Both the position numbers and the translations under genes were made by a program. Source: an uncultured Mycoplasmatota bacterium (GTDB taxonomy: Bacteria > Bacillota_I > Bacilli_A > RF39 > UBA660). Taken from it: 10,647 nt of DNA. Below the pieces are notes generated by a model. The model made no database searches. It worked only from the letters and a program-made list of their open reading frames with translations, and had not been told where the DNA came from. Positions 1 to 6,319 of the stretch are shown here, piece by piece (the stretch's first letter is position 1; every line of letters begins with the position of its first letter). The stretch spans positions 1-10,647 of the forward strand of contig URXR01000040.1 of NCBI GenBank assembly GCA_900551925.1, written 5' to 3'.

Positions 1-520
1 GAGCTTCTTGGTTTAACTCTATGAAAGGTGCTACTGTAGTTTCATCTCTTTTTCCATATATTCCATTTTCATTATCATAGGCTCCTATTTTTAACATTCC
101 TTGAAATGCCCAATATTTAGCCCACCATGGATAAAACTTAGCATCTTCACTTGTTAAATAATCTATCCAGTTATCAAGAGATTTCTTTTGGTCTTCTATT
201 ATAACTCGTTTGTGTTCTTCTTTTTCTTCTTTTGTTAAATGATGTCCTGTTAAATCAAATTGATTTTTATCTAAGAATTCTAAATATTTTTCTGGTACTT
301 CTTTCATGACATATTTATCATAATAAGCTTTCTTTAATAAATCTAACTTGCCTCTTTCGATAGCCTTTTGATGAACTCTTTCTTCTCTTTCTAAATATTT
401 TCTTATTTTCTCGTTTTTCTTATCACTTTTCAAAGAAGCATGTTCCACTTCTTTTCTTAAGTGCATATCCGTATATAATTTGGCTAAAAACTTTTCTCCT
501 TCATAGTTATATTTTTCCAT
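1..520 (-). CDS. Conserved-looking protein of unknown function, 5' part only (runs off the left edge)
   Basis: An open frame of 173 codons from ATG at 520 reaches the window edge without a stop, so the C-terminus is missing. The start is supported by AAGGAG eight bases upstream and by a good promoter at 546-574. I do not recognise the family. The N-terminal ~115 residues are highly charged (Lys/Glu-rich, probably helical, no signal peptide or membrane segment). They lead into an aromatic-rich block (about residues 128-150, with YPWWAKYWAFQGMLKIGAYD) and a segment ending TVAPFIELNQEA at residue 173. The change from charged helix to a Trp/Tyr-rich block suggests that a folded domain begins around residue 120 and continues past the edge. 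It follows the polymerase gene by 34 bases but probably has its own transcript. No function is proposed. Confidence 0.8.
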   Translation of the reverse strand, partial: MEKYNYEGEKFLAKLYTDMHLRKEVEHASLKSDKKNEKIRKYLEREERVHQKAIERGKLDLLKKAYYDKYVMKEVPEKYLEFLDKNQFDLTGHHLTKEEKEEHKRVIIEDQKKSLDNWIDYLTSEDAKFYPWWAKYWAFQGMLKIGAYDNENGIYGKRDETTVAPFIELNQEA

Positions 521-545
521 GGTACATACTCCTTACTTTAATATA

Positions 546-574
546 ATTATAGATTTATTTAGAATTATTTTCAA
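546..574 (-). promoter_or_regulatory. Sigma-A-type promoter for the left-edge gene
   Basis: On the minus strand, TTGAAA (574-569) and TATAAT (551-546) are separated by 17 bases. The -35 lies inside the last codons of the polymerase gene and the -10 just after its stop codon. Transcription would start near 539, giving a short leader with the AAGGAG site. This suggests the left-edge gene is expressed independently of the SOS-regulated gene upstream. Confidence 0.7.
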
Positions 575-1745
575 GAAAGCTAGCTCTTTTTACAACATCT
601 TTACCATATTTAGTGTTTATTTGGTCCATAATTTTGTCTATTTTTTCATTATTTTCAGGATTTTTTTCAAATAGTGATGTTTGATATATTTTATTATTTT
701 GTAAATCATCTAAACGAATTCCTATTAGTCTTACTGGTTCATTATGATAAAATTCCTCTAGGATTTCTTTGGAATATTTATATATTTCATCATAGGTGTT
801 GATAGGATTTTTTAATTTTTTTTGATGAGAATATCTTTTAAAATTATTATCTTTTAGAATTACACATACTACTTTAGCATACTTATTTTCTTTTCTTATT
901 CTTTTTGAGACTTGTTCTGAGAGTCTTGATAGAACTTTATTTATTTCTTTTTTAGTAGTTAAATCTTTACTTAGAGTTATTTCATTACTTATTCCTTTTG
1001 GCGCTGATAGTTCTGGAGTTACTTCACTATAATCTATACCATTGGCTATTTCTATTAAGTATTTGGATTGGTTTTTAAAGATTTTTCTTAAATTATATTC
1101 TTTGGCTTTAGCTAAGTCTTTTATAGTTTTTATGCCAATATTTTCTAATTTTTGAGCAGTTTGTTTTCCTACTGTGAATAGTTCTTTTATTGGTAAGGGG
1201 TACATTTTTTGCTCTATTTCATTTTGATAAAGGGTATGTACTTTATCTGGTTTACAGAAGTCTGAGGCCATTTTGGCACATAATTTATTATTAGCAATCC
1301 CTATATTTACGGTAAAACCTAAAGTTTCTTTTATTTCATCTTTTAGTTTATAAGCAAAGTCTTTTTCATTCCCATAGAGGTTTCTTACTTTAGTATAGTC
1401 TAAATAGCATTCATCTATTGAGGCTACTTCAATATCAGGGGTATATTTTGATAGAAGTGTAAATAGTTCTTTACTTCTTTTTTTATACATTTGGTGATTA
1501 GGGGGAAATATTTTTAAATTAGGACATTTTCTTTTAGCTTGATAAATTGTTTCGGCGGTTACTACACCTTTCTTTTTAGCAGGAGTTGATTTTGCTAAAA
1601 CTATACCCGCACGTCTTGTTTCATCTCCTCCGATTATTGCTTCAATATTTCTAATATCTTCTTTATGTCCTTTTTCTAGTAAATCTAAGGCAGTCCACGA
1701 TAAAAAGGCATTATTAACATCTATGTGCATAATTATTCTTTCCAT
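555..1745 (-). CDS. dinB: Y-family translesion DNA polymerase (DinB / Pol IV type)
   Basis: This is a 396-residue error-prone polymerase that copies past damaged template bases in the cytoplasm. Visible marks are the first catalytic Asp in HIDVNNAF (D9), a likely steric-gate Phe (F14), the second catalytic pair in SIDE (D111, E112), and the NIGIANNKLCAKMASD palm segment. A helix-hairpin-helix stretch follows (LPIKELFTVGKQTAQKL), then the little-finger domain. Near the C-terminus QTSLF (about 355-359) fits the QxxLF sliding-clamp binding motif. Length is normal for the family. A GTG nine bases upstream lies within the AGGTGAG ribosome binding site, so ATG at 1745 is the better start. The gene is alone between frr and the left-edge gene. 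Its promoter carries a LexA-like box, so damage induction is likely (inference). Confidence 0.95.
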   Translation of the reverse strand: MERIIMHIDVNNAFLSWTALDLLEKGHKEDIRNIEAIIGGDETRRAGIVLAKSTPAKKKGVVTAETIYQAKRKCPNLKIFPPNHQMYKKRSKELFTLLSKYTPDIEVASIDECYLDYTKVRNLYGNEKDFAYKLKDEIKETLGFTVNIGIANNKLCAKMASDFCKPDKVHTLYQNEIEQKMYPLPIKELFTVGKQTAQKLENIGIKTIKDLAKAKEYNLRKIFKNQSKYLIEIANGIDYSEVTPELSAPKGISNEITLSKDLTTKKEINKVLSRLSEQVSKRIRKENKYAKVVCVILKDNNFKRYSHQKKLKNPINTYDEIYKYSKEILEEFYHNEPVRLIGIRLDDLQNNKIYQTSLFEKNPENNEKIDKIMDQINTKYGKDVVKRASFLENNSK

Positions 1746-1768
1746 AGTGCTCACCTACTTATATTTAT

Positions 1769-1797
1769 ATTATACAATTTAACAAACATTTGTTCAA
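1769..1797 (-). promoter_or_regulatory. dinB promoter
   Basis: Minus strand: TTGAAC (1797-1792), a 17-base spacer, then TATAAT (1774-1769). The predicted start of transcription, near 1762, leaves a leader of under 20 bases before ATG 1745. The -35 and part of the spacer are covered by the SOS-type operator at 1783-1796, so repressor binding would exclude RNA polymerase. Confidence 0.7.
1783..1796 (-). promoter_or_regulatory. LexA (SOS) operator in front of dinB
   Basis: Minus-strand TGAACAAATGTTTG matches the Bacillus-type SOS box CGAACRNRYGTTYG at every position except the first C. The two half sites GAAC and GTT are four bases apart, as required. It overlaps the -35 element of the dinB promoter, the position expected for a repressor site. 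The site and its placement are read from sequence. Binding by LexA is inferred; no lexA gene lies in the window. Confidence 0.75.
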
Positions 1798-1830
1798 GTT
1801 CTTTGGATATAAAAAAGAAAAGAATTGAGT

Positions 1831-2376
1831 TTATATTTCCATTAAATCCTTTTCTTTTTCTTTTGTTAAATCTTCTACTTTTTTATTATATTCATTTACT
1901 ATTTCTTGAAGTTCTTCGATTAAATTTCTTTCTTCATCTTCTGGTAAGTCATCTTTTTTTATAATATCAATAATATCTTTTCTAATATTTCTGATAGAAA
2001 TGCGTCCTTCTTCGGCATATTCTTTAACTTGTTTTACTAATTCTTTTCGTCTTTCTTCAGTTAAAGGTGGTATAGTTATAAAGATTGATTCTCCATTGTT
2101 ATTTGGGGTTACGCCTAGATTTGCTTCATAAATAGCTTTTTCTATTGTCCCAAGTAGGTGTTTATCAAATGGTTTGATACTTATTTGTCTTGCTTCTGGA
2201 ACATAAATTGTGGCAAGAGCTTTTAGTTGAGTTTTTGTTCCATAGTAATCTAAAAAAACATCATCTAACATACTTGGATTGGCTCTTCCTGCTCTTACTC
2301 CCATGAAGCGTTCTTCTAGTGATGTTATAGCTTTATCCATTTTTTCTTTAGCTAGTTTCAAATAATCATTGTTCAT
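1831..2376 (-). CDS. frr: Ribosome recycling factor (RRF)
   Basis: A 181-residue protein that, with EF-G, splits the post-termination ribosome so that subunits can be reused. It matches RRF across its whole length: the N-terminal helix of the three-helix bundle, the conserved VRAGRANPSML, the beta-rich head (YYGTKTQLKALATIYVPEARQISIKPFDK), ANLGVTPNNNGESI, the PPLTEERRKELVK helix, and the long C-terminal helix rich in Lys and Glu. AAAGGAG sits eight bases before ATG 2376. A weak promoter may lie at 2397-2425 (TTTAAA, 17 bases, TATAAT). Otherwise the gene could be read from the two HAD genes upstream, since I see no terminator between them. In many Bacillota frr directly follows pyrH. Here pyrH is absent from this position. 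Confidence 0.98.
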   Translation of the reverse strand: MNNDYLKLAKEKMDKAITSLEERFMGVRAGRANPSMLDDVFLDYYGTKTQLKALATIYVPEARQISIKPFDKHLLGTIEKAIYEANLGVTPNNNGESIFITIPPLTEERRKELVKQVKEYAEEGRISIRNIRKDIIDIIKKDDLPEDEERNLIEELQEIVNEYNKKVEDLTKEKEKDLMEI

Positions 2377-2430
2377 TTATATCTCTCCTTTAGTTAATTA
2401 TACTATAATTTATAGTTTATTTAAATAATT

Positions 2431-2928
2431 TTATCTTAATTTTTTCTTTTTATTATTTAAGATCTCCAAGGCTTTTTCAACATGTTCTTCTTTAAGTCCT
2501 CCATCATAGTAATTAGTTTGCACTAAATGTTTATCTAAATCAAATTTATCAAAGTTATGAAGATTATCATCTAGTATGACAAAAGATTCGGGGTTATGAT
2601 CTAAAACCCATTTATTGATTTCTTCTCCTCTTTTGGAATCAATATTAACTATTGGTAAATCCATATATTTATGATTTATTTTTCTAATTCTTTTTATCTC
2701 TGGAGTTATATCATAGATTCCAAGACCATTTTTATTTAACAAATTTTCTAATACTGGAAAATTTCGGGTTTTGTTTTTCCATGATGAACTTAATACTATT
2801 TTGGCATTTGTTTGCTCTACTATTTTTTTTAACAATTTTATTTTCTCTTCAGATAAATCAAATTCTACTCCATTTAAATAATCTTCACTAGTTAATACTC
2901 CATCAACATCTAAAAATATTACTTTCAT
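2431..2928 (-). CDS. Small HAD-fold protein (HAD_SAK_2-like), catalytic motifs intact
   Basis: A 165-residue stand-alone HAD-like phosphohydrolase domain. Motif I is FLDVDGV with nucleophile D7 and acid/base D9. Motif II is IVLSSSW (Ser 47-49). A basic pair before GEEI (K99, R100) is a candidate for the motif III charge. Motif IV is the acidic pair D120-D121 in VILDDN. MKVIFLDVDGVL followed by IVLSSSWK is the pattern I associate with the HAD domain of 'Swiss Army Knife' RNA-repair proteins (Pfam HAD_SAK_2) and their stand-alone relatives. The substrate is unknown. AGGT lies a few bases before ATG 2928, and the gene begins 14 bases after the stop of its paralogue, so the two are translated from one message. 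The Lys-rich C-terminal tail (NNKKKKLR) is unusual but short. Confidence 0.88.
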   Translation of the reverse strand: MKVIFLDVDGVLTSEDYLNGVEFDLSEEKIKLLKKIVEQTNAKIVLSSSWKNKTRNFPVLENLLNKNGLGIYDITPEIKRIRKINHKYMDLPIVNIDSKRGEEINKWVLDHNPESFVILDDNLHNFDKFDLDKHLVQTNYYDGGLKEEHVEKALEILNNKKKKLR

Positions 2929-2942
2929 TTTATTACCTTCTT

Positions 2943-3464
2943 TTATTTATTATTTAGTATTTTTATTGCTTTTTTAATATGTTTTTTTAATAGTCCTCCT
3001 TTTTTATAAGAGGTTTTTATAAGTTTTTTGTTATATCCAAAGAATTTCCAATCGAAATCTCTATCATCAATTATTAAAAATGCCTCTATTTCATGATTTT
3101 TTAAGTAATTATAAATTTCTCCGCTTCTTCTGGTATAAGGATTATATTTTGATTTTACTTTTTTATATTTTTTATTTTTTAATTCTTGCGTTGTTAATAG
3201 TTCTGGTTTTATTCCTGGTACTCTATCATATATTTCTAAATCATTTCTTTTTAAAACATTTTCTAAAACTTCATAACGATTTTTATTAGGAGTTACTTTT
3301 TTATAAGAATTTTTCCAGGTTGAACTTAATACTATTTTGGCCTCTGTTTGATCGATGATTTGTTTTAGAATTTTTACTTTGTCTTCATCAATATGAAGGG
3401 TTTCTTTATTTGAATATTTACTGTGAATTAAAACTCCATATACATCTAGAAATATTACTTTCAT
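2943..3464 (-). CDS. Small HAD-fold paralogue with altered active site (DxD to DxY)
   Basis: A 173-residue paralogue of the next gene downstream. The two share the opening MKVIFLDV.GVL, the motif II region (AKIVLSS.WKN), the GEI segment near the middle and the motif IV acidic pair (D133-D134 in LIIDDRDFD). Motif I reads DVYG instead of DVDG: the nucleophile Asp (D7) is kept, but the second Asp is Tyr (codon TAT where the paralogue has GAT-type Asp), which normally abolishes general acid/base catalysis in HAD phosphatases. It may be non-catalytic, regulatory, or use another chemistry. ATG 3464 is preferred over an in-frame TTG at 3476 because it aligns with the paralogue and has GGTG just upstream. 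It lies after the tsf terminator, so it probably has its own weak promoter. Confidence 0.85.
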   Translation of the reverse strand: MKVIFLDVYGVLIHSKYSNKETLHIDEDKVKILKQIIDQTEAKIVLSSTWKNSYKKVTPNKNRYEVLENVLKRNDLEIYDRVPGIKPELLTTQELKNKKYKKVKSKYNPYTRRSGEIYNYLKNHEIEAFLIIDDRDFDWKFFGYNKKLIKTSYKKGGLLKKHIKKAIKILNNK

Positions 3465-3480
3465 TATTATCACCAATTAT

Positions 3481-3486
3481 ATTATA
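3481..3486 (-). promoter_or_regulatory. Possible promoter -10 for the HAD gene pair
   Basis: Minus-strand TATAAT (3486-3481), preceded by TG, lies between the tsf terminator and the first HAD gene. The -35 region (TTTTTT) is poor. It is proposed mainly because a new start is needed downstream of the terminator. The transcript would begin within about ten bases of the start codon. Confidence 0.35.
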
Positions 3487-3503
3487 CATGTTTTTGGGCA
3501 AAG

Positions 3504-3528
3504 AAAAAAGTTATCTTTTTGATAACTT
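3504..3528 (-). terminator. Rho-independent terminator of the infC-tsf block
   Basis: Minus strand: AAGTTATC (3528-3521), loop of five A, GATAACTT (3515-3508), then a run of T interrupted by one C. The eight-pair stem includes two bases of the tsf stop codon (3527-3529), so a ribosome finishing tsf would overlap the hairpin. Confidence 0.8.
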
Positions 3529-4408
3529 ATCCATTTATTTGATTTTGAACTTCTTCAGCGAAGTTTTCATTTCTTTTTTCCATTCCTTCGCCTACTTCAT
3601 ATCTAATCATAGAAATAAGTTTTCCTCCATTATTAGATACATATTTTCCTACACTTTCTTTATGTTCAGCTTTGATATAAATTTGATTTTCTAAACATAC
3701 TTCTTCATAGAATTTGTTTACTTTACCTTTTAGAATTTGTTCAATTCTATCTTGTGGTTTTCCTTCATTTAGAAGTTGCTCAGTCATAATTTCTTTTTCT
3801 TTAGCTAGAACATCTTCAGGTACTTCGTTTTGATTTAAATATTGAGGACGCATTGCTGCAGCATGCATAGCAACATTTCTGGCTACATCTTTATCAGCAT
3901 TTTCTACTACTACTAAACTAGTAATTTTTCCTCCCATATGAGAATAAATTCCAAATGTTTGATTATCCTCTTTTTTAACAATTTCAAATCTTCTGAAACT
4001 TATTTTTTCTCCTATTTTAGCAGTTAAATTAACAATAGCTTCTTTTATTGTTTCGTTAGAAGATTCTAGTGTTAATTCTAATGCTTCTTCCATAGTTTTA
4101 ACATCTTTATCAATAAGAGTTTTTACTAAATTATGAACAAAGTTTTTAAATTCTTCGTTTTTAGCTACGAAATCAGTTTCAGAATTTACTTCTACTATTA
4201 CGGCAGAATTATCAATAGCTGCTGCTTCAGTTAAGCCTTCTGCTGCAATTCTTTCAGCTTTTTTAGCAGCTTTAGATATTCCTTTTTCTCTAAGCCAAGT
4301 AATGGCATCATCCATATTTCCATTTGTTTCTTGTAGGGCTTTTTTACAATCCATCATCCCTGCACCAGTTTTTTCTCTTAAACTTTTTACATCTTGAGCA
4401 GTAAACAT
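3527..4408 (-). CDS. tsf: Elongation factor Ts
   Basis: A 293-residue guanine-nucleotide exchange factor that recycles EF-Tu-GDP. It begins with the UBA-like N-terminal domain (VKSLREKTGAGMMDCKKAL, then a DDAITWLREKG helix). The EF-Ts signature TDFVAKNEEF follows at about residues 78-87 and includes the Asp-Phe that reaches the EF-Tu magnesium site. Two core subdomains come next, one containing KISFRRFEIV, the other MHAAAMRPQYL. Length is normal for bacterial EF-Ts, and it has no extra C-terminal domain, unlike the neighbouring S2. A near-perfect AAGGAGGT lies seven bases before ATG 4408. It follows rpsB by 17 bases, the usual rpsB-tsf pairing. Its stop codon is embedded in the terminator hairpin. 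Confidence 0.98.
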   Translation of the reverse strand: MFTAQDVKSLREKTGAGMMDCKKALQETNGNMDDAITWLREKGISKAAKKAERIAAEGLTEAAAIDNSAVIVEVNSETDFVAKNEEFKNFVHNLVKTLIDKDVKTMEEALELTLESSNETIKEAIVNLTAKIGEKISFRRFEIVKKEDNQTFGIYSHMGGKITSLVVVENADKDVARNVAMHAAAMRPQYLNQNEVPEDVLAKEKEIMTEQLLNEGKPQDRIEQILKGKVNKFYEEVCLENQIYIKAEHKESVGKYVSNNGGKLISMIRYEVGEGMEKRNENFAEEVQNQING

Positions 4409-4425
4409 TTAATGACCTCCTTAAA

Positions 4426-5448
4426 TTATTTTAACATAGCGATTAAATCAGCTTTTTTAAGAGTGCTGTAACCTTTTAAACCTTTTTCTTTAGCTATAGC
4501 TTTTAATTCTGCTAAAGTTTTGCTTTCTAAGTCGTCAGCTTGGTTTGCTTCTTTAGTTTCTTTTTTAGGTTCTTCTTTTGCTGGTTTCTTTGGTGCTTGT
4601 TCTTTTTTTTCTTCTTTTACTTCTTTAACTTCTTCTTTTTTAGGAGTTTTTGTTTCATCTGGTTTTACTTTAGTTTTGTCTTCTTGTTTTGATTCTTTAG
4701 CTTGTTCTTTAGCTTCTTTTTTAGCTTGTTTTTTCATATCTTCTGGTGAAATGCAATCCATCATTTCATTACCATTTACTTCAGCGATAGCATTAGTTAA
4801 AGCTCCGATTACTAATTTTACAGCTCTTACTGCATCATCATTAGCTGGAATTACATAATCTACCATATCAGGATCGCAATTAGTATCGACAATACCAAAT
4901 ACTGGTATTTTTAACTTTCTAGCTTCTTTGATAGCTGTTTCTTCTGAACGTGGATCAACAATAATTAAGGCATTAGGTAATTTTTTCATGTTTCTTATTC
5001 CACGTAAGTTTTTATTTAATTTGTCATATTCTTTTCTAATTTTAATAACTTCTTTTTTAGGAAGTGCTTCGAAAACTCCATCATTTTCCATTTTTTCAAT
5101 TTCATCAAGTCTTTTAATACGATTTTTAATAGTTCTAAAGTTTGTTAAAGTTCCTCCTAACCATCTTTCGTTAACAAAGAACATGTTAGTACGATTAGCG
5201 CTTTCTTCCATAGCTTCTTGGGCTTGTTTTTTAGTTCCAACATAAAGCACTGTTCCACCATTAGCTGCTATTTTTTTAAGAGCTTCATAAGCTTCTTCTA
5301 TTTGTTTTACTGTTTTTTGTAAGTCGATAATATAAATATCATCTCTTGATGTATAAATGTATTCTTTCATTTTAGGATTCCATCTTCTTTTTTGATGTCC
5401 GAAGTGAACTCCTGCTTCTAATAAATAACTCATTGACACTACTGTCAT
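4426..5448 (-). CDS. rpsB: Small-subunit ribosomal protein S2 with C-terminal Rho-N/SAP-like extension
   Basis: A 340-residue S2, about 100 residues longer than typical bacterial S2. The S2 core is clear: MSYLLEAGVHFGHQKRRWNP at the start, VLYVGTKKQAQ, NERWLGGTLTNF, and KLPNALIIVDPRSE followed by IPVFGIVDTNCDPD, ending around residue 225. A low-complexity Lys/Glu/Pro linker follows (about 235-305). The last ~35 residues (about 306-340) form a helix-extended-helix motif: TLAELKAIAKEKGLKGYS then KKADLIAMLK. It closely matches the end of L20. ATG 5448 is chosen because AAGGAGGA lies about eight bases upstream and the protein then starts like other S2. An in-frame upstream ATG at 5508 lacks such a site. 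It is 85 bases downstream of rplT, with only a weak extended -10 (TGATATTAT, about 5489-5497) between, and precedes tsf. Confidence 0.96.
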   Translation of the reverse strand: MTVVSMSYLLEAGVHFGHQKRRWNPKMKEYIYTSRDDIYIIDLQKTVKQIEEAYEALKKIAANGGTVLYVGTKKQAQEAMEESANRTNMFFVNERWLGGTLTNFRTIKNRIKRLDEIEKMENDGVFEALPKKEVIKIRKEYDKLNKNLRGIRNMKKLPNALIIVDPRSEETAIKEARKLKIPVFGIVDTNCDPDMVDYVIPANDDAVRAVKLVIGALTNAIAEVNGNEMMDCISPEDMKKQAKKEAKEQAKESKQEDKTKVKPDETKTPKKEEVKEVKEEKKEQAPKKPAKEEPKKETKEANQADDLESKTLAELKAIAKEKGLKGYSTLKKADLIAMLK

Positions 5449-5533
5449 AAATATTTCCTCCTTCGTTTTTTCTTCTACTAAATTCAAAATAATATCACCT
5501 ATTGGCACTAGATATTAAAATTCTTTAGTATGT

Positions 5534-6085
5534 TTATTTTAAAGCTTCAATTAATTCAGCTTTTTTCATTGAAGTGTAACCTTCAATATTTTTTTCTTTA
5601 GCTAGTTTTTTTAATTCTGCTACTGTAAGTTTTGATAAATCTGTTTGTTCAGTTTCTTTTGCTGCAGGTTTTGTTTCTTTTTTAGTTTCTTCTTTTTTAT
5701 TTTCTTTTGGTGCAGCAACTTTTTTTGGTTCTACTTTTTCACCTTTAGCAAGTTTTACAAGATTAGCAAATGCTTCTTTATCATGAATAGCTAGTTCTGA
5801 TAGCATTTTTCTATTGATTTCAATTCCAGCTTTATTTAAACCATCAATAAATCTTGAGTAACTGATGCCATTTACACGACATTCAGCATTTATTCTGGTA
5901 ATCCATAATTTTCTGAAATCTCTCTTTCTTTGTTTACGATCACGATAAGCATATCTTTCAGAATGCATTACTTGTTCGTGAGCAGTTTTATATAATCTAT
6001 GCTTACTTCCAAAATAACCTTCAGCTTTTTTTAGTACTTTTTTACGTCTTGCACGAGTGGCAACACTATTTTTTACTCTTACCAT
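5534..6085 (-). CDS. rplT: Large-subunit ribosomal protein L20 with C-terminal Rho-N/SAP-like extension
   Basis: A 183-residue L20; typical L20 is about 117-120. Residues 1-117 are ordinary L20: the long basic N-terminal helix (RARRKKVLKKAEGYFGSKHR), RKRDFRKLWITRINAECR, YSRFIDGLNKAGIEINRK, then the C-terminal globular part ending LVKLAKGEK. An Ala/Pro/Lys/Glu-rich linker (118-148) leads to a helix-extended-helix motif (149-183: TVAELKKLAKEKNIEGYTS, KKAELIEALK). It aligns without gaps to the end of S2, with 20 of 35 positions identical by my hand count. AAGGAG lies nine bases before ATG 6085. The gene is 18 bases after rpmI. In Bacillota L20 represses the infC-rpmI-rplT operon through the leader, and a leader with an attenuator is present here. 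An RNA-binding role for the extension is inference. Confidence 0.97.
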   Translation of the reverse strand: MVRVKNSVATRARRKKVLKKAEGYFGSKHRLYKTAHEQVMHSERYAYRDRKQRKRDFRKLWITRINAECRVNGISYSRFIDGLNKAGIEINRKMLSELAIHDKEAFANLVKLAKGEKVEPKKVAAPKENKKEETKKETKPAAKETEQTDLSKLTVAELKKLAKEKNIEGYTSMKKAELIEALK

Positions 6086-6103
6086 GTTTTTCTACTCCTT
6101 CCT

Positions 6104-6307
6104 TTAAATAACATCTTTAAATCTTTTGTAATCTGATTTACTTAGTGCTGATTTAGCACCAGCTTTTTTTGATTGAGCTGGAGATTTTTTACCAGTCATG
6201 TGATTATTTCCAGCATTTAATTTAGTGATTGATCCACTTTGTCTTTGATTTAAAATCTTCTTAGTACCTTTATGGGTTTTTCTTTTTACTTTCTTTACTT
6301 TTCCCAT
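6104..6307 (-). CDS. rpmI: Large-subunit ribosomal protein L35
   Basis: A 67-residue, strongly basic protein between infC and rplT, the usual place for L35. It has the family features: Lys/Arg-rich start with KTHKGTKKI, the SGSITKLNAGNNHMTGKKS central part, and the C-terminal SKSDYKRFKDVI that matches the SKGDYKRIK ending of other L35. GGGAGGA lies eight to nine bases before ATG 6307, and the gene starts 12 bases after infC ends. It has no C-terminal add-on, unlike L20 and S2 in the same transcript. Confidence 0.95.
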   Translation of the reverse strand: MGKVKKVKRKTHKGTKKILNQRQSGSITKLNAGNNHMTGKKSPAQSKKAGAKSALSKSDYKRFKDVI

Positions 6308-6319
6308 GTTAATTCCTCC

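Noticed and set aside
1746..1754. GTG start for the polymerase
   Set aside because: The GTG is part of the AGGTGAG ribosome site for the ATG at 1745 and has no upstream site of its own.
3465..3476. TTG start four codons upstream for the first HAD gene
   Set aside because: The paralogue begins at MKVIFLDV and the GGTG site fits ATG 3464 instead.
5449..5508. 60-base N-terminal extension of S2
   Set aside because: S2 family alignment and AAGGAGGA both point to ATG 5448; the upstream ATG lacks a ribosome site and the extra residues are not S2-like.
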